From Alphaproteobacteria bacterium (lineage in GTDB: Bacteria; Pseudomonadota; Alphaproteobacteria; Micropepsales; Micropepsaceae), in assembly GCA_017983635.1 (NCBI GenBank), contig JAGOBA010000001.1:1-64000 (forward strand): a DNA stretch of 64,000 bases. The letters are read 5' to 3'. The notes beneath the pieces are model-generated. The model made no database searches and was not told the origin of the DNA. It saw only the letters and a program-made list of their open reading frames with translations. The stretch's first letter is position 1. Each line of letters starts with the position of its first letter. This document shows, piece by piece, positions 1 through 9,361 of the stretch. Both the position numbers and the translations under genes were made by a program.

Positions 1-1
1 G

Positions 2-832
2 CCCCGCCCTCCGCTGACCGCCGCCCCGATCGCCGAAGCTAAGGACGTGACCGTGGTCTATCGCGGCGGCGGCATCTTCTCGGGCGGCAAAAGCACGCGC
101 GCCGTAGACGGACTCTCCATCGCGATCGCACCCGGCGAGATCGTCGGCATCGTGGGCGAGTCCGGCTCCGGAAAATCAACTCTCGCGCGCGCACTACTGG
201 GCGTACAGCCCATCGCCGCCGGCCGCATCACCATCGGCGGCGACGACATCGCGAACGCACGCCGTGCCGAGCTCCGCGCCATTCGCCAGCGCATTCAAGT
301 CGTCTTCCAAGACCCCTACGGCAGCCTGAACCCGCGCCACCGGGTCGAGCGCGTCGTCGCCGAGCCGCTGCACCTGCTCGACCGCCCGCTGCGCAAGGAT
401 CGCCGCAAGCGCGTGGAAGAGATGCTGCAACGTGTTGGCCTCACCGCGGCCGACGCCGACAAGTTCCCGCACGAATTCTCCGGCGGGCAACGCCAGCGCA
501 TCGCGATCGCACGCGCGCTGATCCTGGAACCAAAGGTCATCGTGCTCGACGAAGCGGTGTCTGCACTCGACGTCACCATCCGCGCGCAGATCATCGACCT
601 GTTGCGAGACTTGTCGGATCGCTTGGGCCTGGCATACCTCTTCATCACCCACGATCTTGCCGTTGTGCGCGCGCTGGCGGACCGTGTGCTGGTGATGCAG
701 AGCGGAAAAGTTGTCGAAGAGGGACCGGTTGCACAAGTGTTCGATACGCCGAAGCACCCCTATACCGCCGCGCTGCTCGAAGCCTCGCCCAACCTCGAAG
801 CCGCGCTCCGCAAGCGCGAGGCCAAGCCATGA
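2..832 (+). CDS. Peptide-type ABC transporter ATP-binding protein, 5' end outside window
   Basis: This is the nucleotide-binding subunit, or second half of a double ATPase, of a dipeptide/oligopeptide-type importer. It hydrolyses ATP at the inner membrane to drive uptake. The Walker A motif GESGSGKST, the signature FSGGQRQRIAIARAL, Walker B VIVLDEAVSALD and the H-loop ITHDL are all present. The C-terminal TPKHPYTAALLEASP is typical of the oligopeptide subfamily. A GTG at 47 could start the protein, but the frame is open to the left edge and the residues before it resemble the linker between the halves of DppD-DppF fusions. I therefore treat it as 5'-truncated by the window. Its stop overlaps the next start by 4 bases (ATGA). 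The substrate cannot be told from the sequence. Confidence 0.9.
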   Translation, partial: PRPPLTAAPIAEAKDVTVVYRGGGIFSGGKSTRAVDGLSIAIAPGEIVGIVGESGSGKSTLARALLGVQPIAAGRITIGGDDIANARRAELRAIRQRIQVVFQDPYGSLNPRHRVERVVAEPLHLLDRPLRKDRRKRVEEMLQRVGLTAADADKFPHEFSGGQRQRIAIARALILEPKVIVLDEAVSALDVTIRAQIIDLLRDLSDRLGLAYLFITHDLAVVRALADRVLVMQSGKVVEEGPVAQVFDTPKHPYTAALLEASPNLEAALRKREAKP

Positions 833-2274
833 CCCTTCTTCCGCGTACGGACGAATTCTTCGTCGGCGGCGCGTGGCGGCGCACCGCCGCAACGCTGCCG
901 GTCGAAAACCCGTCAACCGGCGAGACGATCGGTCAAATCCCCCGCGGCACCGCAGACGACATCGCCGATGCGGTCGTCGCCGCGCGCACCGCACAAGACG
1001 GCCCCTGGGGTCGCATGACGGCGGCGGAACGCGGACGCCTGCTTGCGAAGCTCGGCGAGCTCGTCAAGGCAAACGCGGAAGAACTCGCGCACCTGGAAAC
1101 CCAGGACGTCGGCAAACCCGTTCGCCAAGCCCGCGCGGACGCGCTCGCTCTCGCGCGTTATTGCGAGTTCTATGCCGGCGCCGCCGACAAGGTGCACGGT
1201 CAAACGATCCCTTATCTCGAAGGTTACACGGTCTATACGCTGCGCGTGCCACACGGCGTCACCGGTCACGTCATCCCCTGGAACTACCCGATGCAGATCA
1301 TCGGCCGTTCGCTCTGCGCTGCACTAGCCATGGGCAGCGCGACGGTGCTGAAACCGGCCGAGGAAGCGTCACTGACCGCACTCGCTTTCGTGCGCCTCGC
1401 CGACAAAGCGGGCTTCCCGCCCGGCGCCATCAACATCGTGCCCGGCCTTGGCGAGGACGCAGGCGCCGCGCTGGCCGAACATCCGGGCGTCGATCATCTC
1501 TCCTTCACCGGCTCCTTCAACGTCGGAACACTGGTACAAGCGGCTGCAGCAAGACACGCGGCGCCCGTCACGCTTGAACTTGGCGGCAAGTCGCCGCAAA
1601 TCGTCTTCGCCGACGCCGACGTCAACCGCGCGTTGCCGTTCCTGATCAACGCCGGCATTCAGAACGCGGGGCAAACCTGCTCTGCCGCGTCGCGCATTCT
1701 CGTTCAACGCCCGATCTACGACAACGTCGTCGCGCGCATGGCAGAGCACTATCGTGCGCTCACCGTAGGCCCTGCCGATCGCGACCTCGACGTCGGCCCG
1801 CTCATCTCCGCCCGCCAGAAGAGCGTGGTGCAAGGCTTCCTCGACCGCGCCGAACGAGAGCACCTAAACATAGTCGCCCGCGGCACGATCGTTTCCGACG
1901 CGCCGAAACAGGGGCACTATCTCGCCCCGGCCCTCATTGCGGACATCGACCCTGCGCATGCGCTGGCGCAAGACGAGATCTTTGGACCCGTGCAAATCGT
2001 TATCCCGTTCGACACGGAAGAACAGGCGCTCGCCATCGCCAACGGTACGCCCTACGGCCTGGTCGCCGGTGTGTGGACTGCCGACGGCGCGCGCCAGATG
2101 CGTCTCGCCAAGGCGATCCGCGCAGGCCAAGTCTTCATCAACAACTACGGCGCCGGTGGCGGCGTGGAGCTTCCCTTCGGCGGATTCGGCCGCTCAGGCC
2201 ATGGCCGTGAGAAGGGCTTTGAAGCGCTCTACGGCTTCTCCACCATCAAAACCGTCGCCGCCTATCACGGATGA
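829..2274 (+). CDS. NAD(P)-dependent aldehyde dehydrogenase
   Basis: A 481-residue member of the aldehyde dehydrogenase superfamily, which oxidises an aldehyde to the acid in the cytoplasm. The catalytic set is complete: Asn152 in WNYPM, Glu250 in TLELGGKSP and Cys284 in NAGQTCSAA. The length is normal for the family. It overlaps the upstream transporter ATPase and the downstream SDR by 4 bases each, so the three are very probably one catabolic operon that imports a substrate and oxidises it. The actual aldehyde is unknown. The betaine-aldehyde or gamma-aminobutyraldehyde type is possible, but I see no decisive residue. Confidence 0.93.
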   Translation: MTLLPRTDEFFVGGAWRRTAATLPVENPSTGETIGQIPRGTADDIADAVVAARTAQDGPWGRMTAAERGRLLAKLGELVKANAEELAHLETQDVGKPVRQARADALALARYCEFYAGAADKVHGQTIPYLEGYTVYTLRVPHGVTGHVIPWNYPMQIIGRSLCAALAMGSATVLKPAEEASLTALAFVRLADKAGFPPGAINIVPGLGEDAGAALAEHPGVDHLSFTGSFNVGTLVQAAAARHAAPVTLELGGKSPQIVFADADVNRALPFLINAGIQNAGQTCSAASRILVQRPIYDNVVARMAEHYRALTVGPADRDLDVGPLISARQKSVVQGFLDRAEREHLNIVARGTIVSDAPKQGHYLAPALIADIDPAHALAQDEIFGPVQIVIPFDTEEQALAIANGTPYGLVAGVWTADGARQMRLAKAIRAGQVFINNYGAGGGVELPFGGFGRSGHGREKGFEALYGFSTIKTVAAYHG

Positions 2275-3020
2275 AACACATGCGTTTGCAGAACAAGACC
2301 GCGATCGTGACCGGCGGCGCCTCCGGCTTCGGCGCGGGCATCGTCAGAAAATTCGTGGCCGAAGGCGCACGAGTCGCCATTGTCGACGTCAACGCGCCGG
2401 CCGCCGAAGCGCTGGCGCGTGAACTCGGCGCCGTCGCGATCACGGCCGACGTCTCGTCGAGCGCCAGCGTCGCCGCGATGGTCGCGAGGGCACAGCAAAC
2501 GCTCGGCCGCATCGACATCCTGGTGAACAACGCCGGCGTCGGCCAGGTGCCGCAAGCGATGGAAGAGTTGAGCGAAGCGGAGTTCGACCGCCTGTTCTCC
2601 ATTAACGCAAAGTCCGTCTACCTGACGGCGCGCCAAATCGTGCCCTTGATGAAGATCGCTGGCGGCGGCGCAATACTGAACGTTGCGTCCACGGGTGGCG
2701 TCAGTCCGCGTCCGCGGCTCACGTGGTACAACGCGTCGAAGGGGTGGATGATCACAGCAACTCGCGCGATGGCGGTAGAGCTTGCACACGCACAAATTCG
2801 GGTGAACGCGATAAATCCCGTCGCAGGCGAAACGCCATTGCTCAAGACTTTCATGGGCGAAGACACACCTGAGATGCGTGCGAAATTTCTGGCAACAATT
2901 CCCTTGGGGCGCTTCTCAACCCCACAAGACATTGGAAATGCGGCGTGTTTTCTCTGCTGCGATGAAGCGAGCATGATCACCGGCGTGGCGCTTGAGGTCG
3001 ACGGCGGGCGCTGCATTTAG
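2271..3020 (+). CDS. Short-chain dehydrogenase/reductase (SDR)
   Basis: A 249-residue classical SDR, a cytoplasmic NAD(P)-dependent alcohol/ketone oxidoreductase. The Rossmann motif TGGASGFG (residues 14-21), NNAG (86-89) and the catalytic Ser140, Tyr153 and Lys157 (YNASK) are all present. The C-terminus GVALEVDGGRCI is the usual end of glucose-1-dehydrogenase-like or 3-oxoacyl-reductase-like SDRs. The start chosen overlaps the aldehyde dehydrogenase stop (ATGA). A second Met three codons later (2280) is an alternative. It probably works with the preceding dehydrogenase on an alcohol-to-aldehyde-to-acid route, but that is inferred from gene order only. Confidence 0.92.
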   Translation: MKHMRLQNKTAIVTGGASGFGAGIVRKFVAEGARVAIVDVNAPAAEALARELGAVAITADVSSSASVAAMVARAQQTLGRIDILVNNAGVGQVPQAMEELSEAEFDRLFSINAKSVYLTARQIVPLMKIAGGGAILNVASTGGVSPRPRLTWYNASKGWMITATRAMAVELAHAQIRVNAINPVAGETPLLKTFMGEDTPEMRAKFLATIPLGRFSTPQDIGNAACFLCCDEASMITGVALEVDGGRCI

Positions 3021-3176
3021 CGCTTTGAGGCGTCCCCGAATTTCTGGCGCTTCTCATGTGAGATAGATTTTTTCTAGGTTTGCGCGCGATCCCTCTGGGC
3101 TGCAATCACGAACTGTGTCATTGTTGAAATGCAGAGCAGTTCCATTCAGTCCCAGTAACCCCCGGGGGCGTCCGCC

Positions 3177-5486
3177 ATGAAATTCCAACCGACACTCGTC
3201 GTGTGTCTACTCGCGTCCACAGCGCTAATGAGCGGCGCGCTCGCGCAACCCACAACACCACCAGCACCCGCCGCCGAGAGCGGCAAGGTCGAAAAGGTCG
3301 TCGTAACCGCTCAACGCCGGTCGCAGCAGGCACAGAGCGTCGGCATCGCGCTCACGCCGATCACTGGCAAGACGCTTCGCAATCAGGGTATCACCGTCAT
3401 CAATGGGCTCGAGAACGTTACGCCCAGCCTTGAAGTCGAAAACCAATTCGGCAGCGGCCAGGTATCCTTCACAATCCGCGGCCTGGGCTTTCGCGACTAC
3501 GCGAGCAACAACACGCCGACCGTCGGCATCTATGTCGATGAAGTCGCCTATACGCTCCCAGTCATGACGCAAGGCGTTCTCTACGACGTCGATCGCGTCG
3601 AAGTCCTTCGCGGCCCGCAAGGCACGCTCTACGGCCGTAACACCACCGGCGGTGCCGTCAACGTCATTAGCCGCAAGCCGTCCCCGGAAGCTGCGTATGG
3701 CTTTCAAGCCGAATACGGCCGCTTCAACGAGTTCCGCGGCGAAGGTTACGTGACCGGCGCGGTTGCGCAGGGCGTCAACGCCCGCCTGTCGATCGCAACC
3801 GAACAAGGCGGCGCTTGGCAAATCAACCGTGAAACCGGCGAGGAACTTGGCGACAAAGACAAGCGCGCTGCACGCCTGCAGGTCGACTTCGATCTCGGTG
3901 ACAGCTTCGCACTCCTCCTTAACGGGCACGCCTATAGCGATGAGTCCGATGGCATCGGCAAACAACTCTTCAGGAACTTCGGCGGTTCGAACTTCCCGGG
4001 CACCTTCAACGATGCCGCGCCAGCTGCGGCACACACAGGGCGGCGCTCAACAAGTTGGGGAACGGACTCGCTCTTCGCCGCCGTCGCCGGAACGACTACA
4101 ACCGGAAAGCCCTTCCGCGATAACGAGGGCTTCGGCTTCAGTGCGACGGTGAACGGGGAGTTGGCCTTCGCTGATGTTACCTACATCGGCGCCTACGAGC
4201 ACTTGGATCGGCGCGAATACAACGATTTCGACGGCCTGTCCGAGAACTACGCCAGCGTTTTCTTCGTCAGCGACGCGGAAACGCAGAGCCACGAACTTCG
4301 CTTTCGCTCTAAGGACCCCGGCCCCTTTCAGTGGATCGTCGGTGCTTACTACGCCAAAGAGGATCTAGCCGAAGTCTACAACTCCGGTTTTGGCGCGAGC
4401 TTCGGCCCGGGCTTTGAAATCGTGCGTACGCCCTACGACCAAACGGTCCAGACGTGGAGCGTATTCGGTCAAGGCGAGTATCAACTTACGCCGGAACTTA
4501 ACGCGGTGATCGGCCTACGATACGAGCAGGAGGACAGAGACATCTTCAATCTTGGAACCTTCGTGCCGGGCTTCTCGGGCGCGTTCAACCTCGGCACCTG
4601 TACTGTGCCGTTCAATACGGCGACCTGCACGACAGATCTCCTAAGCCGCAGCTTGGCGACCGATGAGGTAACTGGCAAGGCCGCCCTGGAGTACAAGCCG
4701 TCCGAGGACGTGTTGATCTACGGCAGTGTCAGCCGCGGCATCAAATCCGGCGGCTTCACCGCGTACAACACTCTCAACCCTGCGGCCGTCGATCCGTTCA
4801 AACCCGAAGAACTCTGGGCGTATGAGATGGGGTTCAAAAGCGACCTCGCCGACAACACTGTGCGGTTGAACGGCGCCATCTTCTATTATGACTATTCCGA
4901 CCAGCAGGTTCAGTCGGCCATTCCAACGCCAGTGCCACTACCCGCACCCGATGATTTGACGCTCGTCGGCAAGATCGTGAACGCTGCCAAAAGCGAAATC
5001 TACGGCGGCGAGTTGGAGCTCATCTGGAAAGCGACCCCGGAGCTGACGATCTCACAAGCGCTTGGCTACAAGCACGGTGAGTTCAAGAAGTTCCTCGACG
5101 CAGGCCCCGTGTATCCGTTCGCGCCGGTAAGCCGGGCCGGCCAGGATATTGGCTTTCCCGAACTAAGCTACAGCGGCGCCCTCGACTACCAACGCCAGAC
5201 AAGCCTCGGCTTCGCATACACGGCGCACTTCGACTACAGCTATCGCGACGAACAGAGCTTCCCGCTACTTGGACCCGCGTTCACGCTCGACAGCTACTGG
5301 CTAGCTAACGCCTTCGTGGCGTTCCGCCCTGATGGTTCGCCATGGGAATTCGCGCTCTGGGGCCGCAACATCTTCGATGAGGCTTACGACGAAACGCGCA
5401 ACACGTTCGTCGTCGGCACAACCGACGACTTCGCCGTCCCCGGCGAACCCGCCACCTACGGCATCCGCGTGTCGGCCGACTTCTAA
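3177..5486 (+). CDS. TonB-dependent outer-membrane receptor
   Basis: A 769-residue TonB-dependent transporter that brings a siderophore, vitamin, sugar or other ligand across the outer membrane using proton motive force passed on by TonB-ExbBD. Residues 1-23 are a signal peptide ending near ALAQ. A TonB box-like VEKVVVTAQRR follows, then a plug domain with LRGPQGTLYGRNTTGGAVN, and a beta-barrel ending in the aromatic SADF typical of outer-membrane proteins. It lies 157 bp downstream of the SDR and has its own terminator, so it may be a separate unit. It belongs to the large alphaproteobacterial group whose ligands are usually unpredictable. The neighbouring dehydrogenases hint at an organic substrate. 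Confidence 0.93.
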   Translation: MKFQPTLVVCLLASTALMSGALAQPTTPPAPAAESGKVEKVVVTAQRRSQQAQSVGIALTPITGKTLRNQGITVINGLENVTPSLEVENQFGSGQVSFTIRGLGFRDYASNNTPTVGIYVDEVAYTLPVMTQGVLYDVDRVEVLRGPQGTLYGRNTTGGAVNVISRKPSPEAAYGFQAEYGRFNEFRGEGYVTGAVAQGVNARLSIATEQGGAWQINRETGEELGDKDKRAARLQVDFDLGDSFALLLNGHAYSDESDGIGKQLFRNFGGSNFPGTFNDAAPAAAHTGRRSTSWGTDSLFAAVAGTTTTGKPFRDNEGFGFSATVNGELAFADVTYIGAYEHLDRREYNDFDGLSENYASVFFVSDAETQSHELRFRSKDPGPFQWIVGAYYAKEDLAEVYNSGFGASFGPGFEIVRTPYDQTVQTWSVFGQGEYQLTPELNAVIGLRYEQEDRDIFNLGTFVPGFSGAFNLGTCTVPFNTATCTTDLLSRSLATDEVTGKAALEYKPSEDVLIYGSVSRGIKSGGFTAYNTLNPAAVDPFKPEELWAYEMGFKSDLADNTVRLNGAIFYYDYSDQQVQSAIPTPVPLPAPDDLTLVGKIVNAAKSEIYGGELELIWKATPELTISQALGYKHGEFKKFLDAGPVYPFAPVSRAGQDIGFPELSYSGALDYQRQTSLGFAYTAHFDYSYRDEQSFPLLGPAFTLDSYWLANAFVAFRPDGSPWEFALWGRNIFDEAYDETRNTFVVGTTDDFAVPGEPATYGIRVSADF

Positions 5487-5510
5487 GCGGGCCACCAAAG
5501 CGGCAAACCA

Positions 5511-5539
5511 ACGGGCGACCATCGTGCCGCCCGTTTTTT
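5511..5539 (+). terminator. Rho-independent terminator after the TonB receptor
   Basis: The 7-bp stem ACGGGCG (5511-5517) pairs with CGCCCGT (5528-5534). A run of six T overlaps the end of the stem (5534-5539). It lies 25 bases after the receptor stop codon. The rest of 5487-5751 shows no further gene that I can support. Confidence 0.75.
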
Positions 5540-5751
5540 CGTTCGGATTGTCCGCAGCACATCAAGCGGGCCTTTCGGCGAGCCTGGAATCAGCGCGAGG
5601 CAGGTATTCGATGCCGCTAGGCGGCTCGTTCGACTACCGGGCACCCTCGGCGCCTGCTAGGGAGGTCGCGTCGTGCCTTGATCCAGATCAACGCTATTGG
5701 CTGGCGTTTCGCCATGTTGTTGGCTGGGCGCGGTATTGGAGGGAGAACACG

Positions 5752-6555
5752 ATGGCCGGGACGGACGCGATACCAGCCTGGGCAACCAGGTGTCCGCTCG
5801 TCATTCATCCACCAAGGATGGACGACCCTTGGCGTTGGCTTGCCGCTGGTTGGCGCGACCTCTGGCGTCAACCGCTCCTGAGCCTCGGCTACGGTGCGGC
5901 CTTTGTCGCCTTGGGGCTGTTCGTCACCGCTGGGCTTTGGCTTGTCGGGCTTGAGTCGGTCGCTCCCGCCCTCGCGGCGGGCTTTGTTCTCTTAGGTCCG
6001 GTCTTGGCGGTTGGTCTGTACGAGATGAGCCGACGCTACGAAGTGGGACAGCCGGTCCACCTGCGCGATGTGACGGCGCTCCACCTACCGTCACCGCCAC
6101 AGTTCGCCTTCATCGCCTTTGCGCTGATGTTCCTCTACCTGGTTTGGATGCGCCTCGCGACGCTGAACTACGCTCTGTTCAGCTATGGCAGCTATCAGCC
6201 GATCGGGGAGTTCATGAAATTCGCGCTGACCACGGACGTTGGCCTCACGATGGTCATCGTCGGTACCGCGGTCGGCGGCGCCATCGCCTTTGCCGCCTAC
6301 GCGATCAGCGTGATCTCGGTGCCGATCCTAATGCGCCACGATGTCGATGTTCTGACGGCGATGTGGATTAGCACCCAAGTCGTCATGCAACATCCAGGTC
6401 CCATGCTGCTCTGGGCGTGGTTGATCGCCGTGCTCACCGCGATCGGGCTGGCCACAATGTTCGTCGGTCTGATCGTCGTCTTCCCGTTGGTCGGACACGC
6501 GAGTTGGCATGCCTATCGATCGATCGTTGGTGGCGAGCGCTCATCGGCGCGGTGA
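5752..6555 (+). CDS. DUF2189 domain membrane protein
   Basis: A 267-residue integral membrane protein of the DUF2189 family, whose function is unknown. The N-terminus PWRWLAAGWRDLWRQP is followed by five or six hydrophobic segments, including LSLGYGAAFVALGLFVTAGLW and the C-terminal pair. Sequence open in this frame continues far upstream into the TonB gene, but the ATG at 5752 has a good ribosome site (GGAGGGAG, about 6 bases before it), and the family homology begins just after it. The 3' end overlaps convergent ccoS by 15 bases. DUF2189 genes often lie next to cytochrome oxidase genes in proteobacteria, as here, so a link to respiration is possible but unproven. Confidence 0.85.
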   Translation: MAGTDAIPAWATRCPLVIHPPRMDDPWRWLAAGWRDLWRQPLLSLGYGAAFVALGLFVTAGLWLVGLESVAPALAAGFVLLGPVLAVGLYEMSRRYEVGQPVHLRDVTALHLPSPPQFAFIAFALMFLYLVWMRLATLNYALFSYGSYQPIGEFMKFALTTDVGLTMVIVGTAVGGAIAFAAYAISVISVPILMRHDVDVLTAMWISTQVVMQHPGPMLLWAWLIAVLTAIGLATMFVGLIVVFPLVGHASWHAYRSIVGGERSSAR

Positions 6556-6699
6556 ATCCGCGTCATCGTCCATCAAGATGCGATGTGCCGCGCCGTCCAA
6601 GTCGTCGTACTGACCGGACTTCAGCGTCCAGAAGAATAGCCATACACCCAGCGCACCCAGCGCAATCGCTGCGACCGTCATGATCACGAACGCGTCCAT
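6541..6699 (-). CDS. ccoS: cbb3-type oxidase assembly protein CcoS
   Basis: A 52-residue protein with one N-terminal transmembrane helix followed by the hallmark FFWTLKSGQYDDLDG and ILMDDD motif of CcoS. In Rhodobacter and Bradyrhizobium CcoS is needed for cofactor insertion into cbb3 oxidase. The ATG at 6699 lies inside the 3' end of ccoI (16-base overlap), and the stop lies within the 3' end of the convergent DUF2189 gene. It is the last gene of the eight-gene operon. Confidence 0.92.
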   Translation of the reverse strand: MDAFVIMTVAAIALGALGVWLFFWTLKSGQYDDLDGAAHRILMDDDADSPRR

Positions 6700-8888
6700 T
6701 GATGCCCCCCGCGCGAAAGCCGAAGGGCGTTCAGCATCACCACCAGCGACGACGTCGACATCGCTACCGCCGCGATCAGCGGCGTCACTTGCCCGGCGGC
6801 GGCCAGTGGGACCGCCAGGACGTTGTAGACGATCGAAAACGCAAAGTTCTGAAACACAAGTGCGCGTGCCGCCCGTGCAACGTCGACCGCAAGAATGATC
6901 GGACTCAGCGCATCGCTCTGAAGGACCATATCGGCAGCTGCCTGGCTCACCTGCGCCGCCGCGGCCGGCGAGATCGACACGTGCGCAAGCGCCAGTGCTG
7001 CGGCATCGTTCAGCCCATCGCCCACCATCAACACCTTGTGCCCTTGGGTGCGCAAACCGGCCAGGTGCTCGACCTTCTCGGCCGGATCATGCGCAGCATG
7101 CCATGTCGCAATGCCGCTCGCCTGCGCTGCTGCGGCGGCCGGAGCCTCCCGATCCCCCGACAGCATCTGGACCGCAAGATCGCGCTCCTGGAGTGCTGCA
7201 ATCGTTCCGCCCGCATCCGCACGCAACCGATCGACGAAGTCGAAGCGAACAGGCGCATCGTCGCCCTTCCGCAACCAAAGATGCTGCTGCGCGTCGCCGT
7301 TTGCGGACGTCGCACCTGTCCATGCCGCGTTACCCAAGCGCACACGAACGCCGTCGATGTTGGCTTCAAGCCCCTGCCCTGCGCTCTCCAGAACCTCAGC
7401 AGCCAGCGCCCCAGACCCCGCCGCCTCGACGATTGAGCGCGACAGCGGGTGACGGCTTGCGCGCGCGAGCGATGCGGCGATCTCCAGATCGCCGTGCGCG
7501 ATAACGTCCGCGTTGCAAAGTACCGCGCGGCCCATCGTCAAGGTGCCCGTTTTGTCGAATACCACCGTATCGATCTCGGACAGGCGCTCCAGCGCGTCGC
7601 CCGATTTCACCAATAAGCCCGATTCAAAGAGCCGGCTCGTCGCCACGATCTGCACGGCCGGGACCGCAAGGCCGAGCGCGCAGGGACAAGTAATGATCAG
7701 GAGCGCAATCGCGTTCGTCAACGCATCGTGGATACCGATGCCCGACAACCAGCCGCCCAGCAACACCGCCAGCGCGAGACCATGTACCGTCGGCACGTAC
7801 AATGCTGCCGCGCGATCGGCGAGTCGTACATACCGCCCTCTGTTTTGCTGCCCCGCCTCCAGCAGCCGCGCCATTTCCGCCACCAGCGAATCCTGCACCC
7901 GCTCCGTTGCTCGCACCGTCAGCGGTTGACCGAGTAACAACGAACCCGCGCGCAACGCATCGCCGGCTGTTACAAACGCCGGCAGACTCTCGCCAGTCGC
8001 GAGCGAGACATCGACATCCCCACTGCCACTCTCGACCGTCGCATCGACCGGCGCGCGATCACCGGCTGCCAGCATCAGACGATCGCCCGGCGCAACCTCA
8101 CCCGCGGATACAACCTCCGCCCGCCCATCCACCGCCAACCGCGTGACCGTGACCGTCTGCATCGCCGCGAGGTCGAGTGCCGCTGCGCGCGCCTTGCGAC
8201 GCAAGAGATGATCGAGATAGCGCCCAATCAGCAGCAGGAACGGCAGTCCGACGGCCGCATCAAAATAAGTGTACCGGCCGCCTTGCACCGACTCCCAAAC
8301 GCTGAGCGCGAGCGCCAGCACGACACCCAGCGTGATCGGCACATCCATGTTGGCTTGACCGCGCGAGAGCGATACCGCCGCCGAGCGAAAGAACGGCCGG
8401 CCGGCATAGAGCGCCGACGGAATCGCAATCAAGCCGGACAGCCAGTGGAACAGCGTCCGAGTGCCTTCGCCCATCTCGCCGTCGAAACCCGCCCAGATGC
8501 AGATCGACAGAAACATGACGTTCGAGGCCGCAAAGCCCGCGACTGCGAGACAGCGCAACAGAAAGCGCCCCTCCTCGTCGTCCCCTCGCAGCATCGCCGC
8601 GGGGTCATAGGGAAACGCCTCGAAGCCGAGTTCCGACACGCGCGCCACGATGGCATCCGCCGTCGTTCGTTGATCCCGCCAGCGCACCGCAAGCTTGGCC
8701 GTCGATAGATTGACCCGCGCCTCCTCGACCCCCGGCATCGCTATCACGCCGCGCTCGATCTTGGCCATGCAGCCCGCGCAACGCATGCCCTTGACCGCGA
8801 GCTCCAATTGCGAAACGCCCTTGTCGTCCCGGCGTACAAACGGCGCGGGATCGATATTGAAGCGTTGGCTGAACGTCGCTGCGGTCAT
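6684..8888 (-). CDS. ccoI: Copper-translocating P1B-type ATPase CcoI/FixI
   Basis: A 734-residue P-type ATPase that exports copper across the inner membrane for assembly of the CuB site of cbb3 oxidase. In order it has an N-terminal heavy-metal-binding domain with CAGC (residues 37-40), transmembrane helices, the actuator TGES (298-301), the metal-channel CPC motif (401-403), and the phosphorylation loop DKTGTLT (445-451) followed by VGDGLNDAAAL. The position between ccoH and ccoS and the 4-base overlap with ccoH identify it as CcoI rather than a general CopA. The length and motifs are complete. Confidence 0.95.
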   Translation of the reverse strand: MTAATFSQRFNIDPAPFVRRDDKGVSQLELAVKGMRCAGCMAKIERGVIAMPGVEEARVNLSTAKLAVRWRDQRTTADAIVARVSELGFEAFPYDPAAMLRGDDEEGRFLLRCLAVAGFAASNVMFLSICIWAGFDGEMGEGTRTLFHWLSGLIAIPSALYAGRPFFRSAAVSLSRGQANMDVPITLGVVLALALSVWESVQGGRYTYFDAAVGLPFLLLIGRYLDHLLRRKARAAALDLAAMQTVTVTRLAVDGRAEVVSAGEVAPGDRLMLAAGDRAPVDATVESGSGDVDVSLATGESLPAFVTAGDALRAGSLLLGQPLTVRATERVQDSLVAEMARLLEAGQQNRGRYVRLADRAAALYVPTVHGLALAVLLGGWLSGIGIHDALTNAIALLIITCPCALGLAVPAVQIVATSRLFESGLLVKSGDALERLSEIDTVVFDKTGTLTMGRAVLCNADVIAHGDLEIAASLARASRHPLSRSIVEAAGSGALAAEVLESAGQGLEANIDGVRVRLGNAAWTGATSANGDAQQHLWLRKGDDAPVRFDFVDRLRADAGGTIAALQERDLAVQMLSGDREAPAAAAAQASGIATWHAAHDPAEKVEHLAGLRTQGHKVLMVGDGLNDAAALALAHVSISPAAAAQVSQAAADMVLQSDALSPIILAVDVARAARALVFQNFAFSIVYNVLAVPLAAAGQVTPLIAAVAMSTSSLVVMLNALRLSRGGHQWTRS

Positions 8889-9361
8889 TTCAGTACGACG
8901 CGGCGCTGGGCCTCGAATACGGTGTCACCGTCCTTCGCCTTGACGATGACATCCCACTGCCCAGCTTCGAGATTGGCCGCGTCCACGCGATAAACCCCAT
9001 CGCCAGCCGCGTTCAGCAAAACGTTGCGATCGAGGGCCGCATTCGTGGGCCGCCGCAGCGTTGCAGTGACGTTGAGGTTGGACTTCGCTGACCCAGCCTT
9101 GTCGAGGATACGCACATTCAGCGCCGCGGTTTGCGTATCACCGCGCACTGCGTCGATCGTCACCTTCCATCCCAACGCCGCCTGCGAAGCGCGTTCGCGC
9201 AGGGTCGCGTTGTAAGCGAGGCCCCGCATATACGGCGTCGACACGTCCTCACCCGAGAAGGTCCGGATGGCATACGTGCTCATCACGACATTGACCGCGA
9301 TCGTGATCCCGAAGAAGGCCCCCAACATCAGCCATACATGCGTGCCATTAAGTTCGCGCAT
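8885..9361 (-). CDS. ccoH: cbb3 oxidase assembly protein CcoH/FixH
   Basis: A 158-residue FixH-family protein with one N-terminal transmembrane helix (LMLGAFFGITIAVNVVMST) and a periplasmic immunoglobulin-like domain. CcoH associates with the cbb3 complex and stabilises its assembly. The motif YMRGLAYNATL near residue 44 is typical of FixH. The gene starts on the last base of ccoG and overlaps ccoI by 4 bases, so the three are co-translated. Confidence 0.92.
   Translation of the reverse strand: MRELNGTHVWLMLGAFFGITIAVNVVMSTYAIRTFSGEDVSTPYMRGLAYNATLRERASQAALGWKVTIDAVRGDTQTAALNVRILDKAGSAKSNLNVTATLRRPTNAALDRNVLLNAAGDGVYRVDAANLEAGQWDVIVKAKDGDTVFEAQRRVVLK

Noticed and set aside
5332-5751. A long frame joins the TonB receptor 3' end to the DUF2189 gene
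   Set aside because: The first 140 codons overlap the receptor in another frame and cross a terminator. The good ribosome site and family similarity place the start at 5752.
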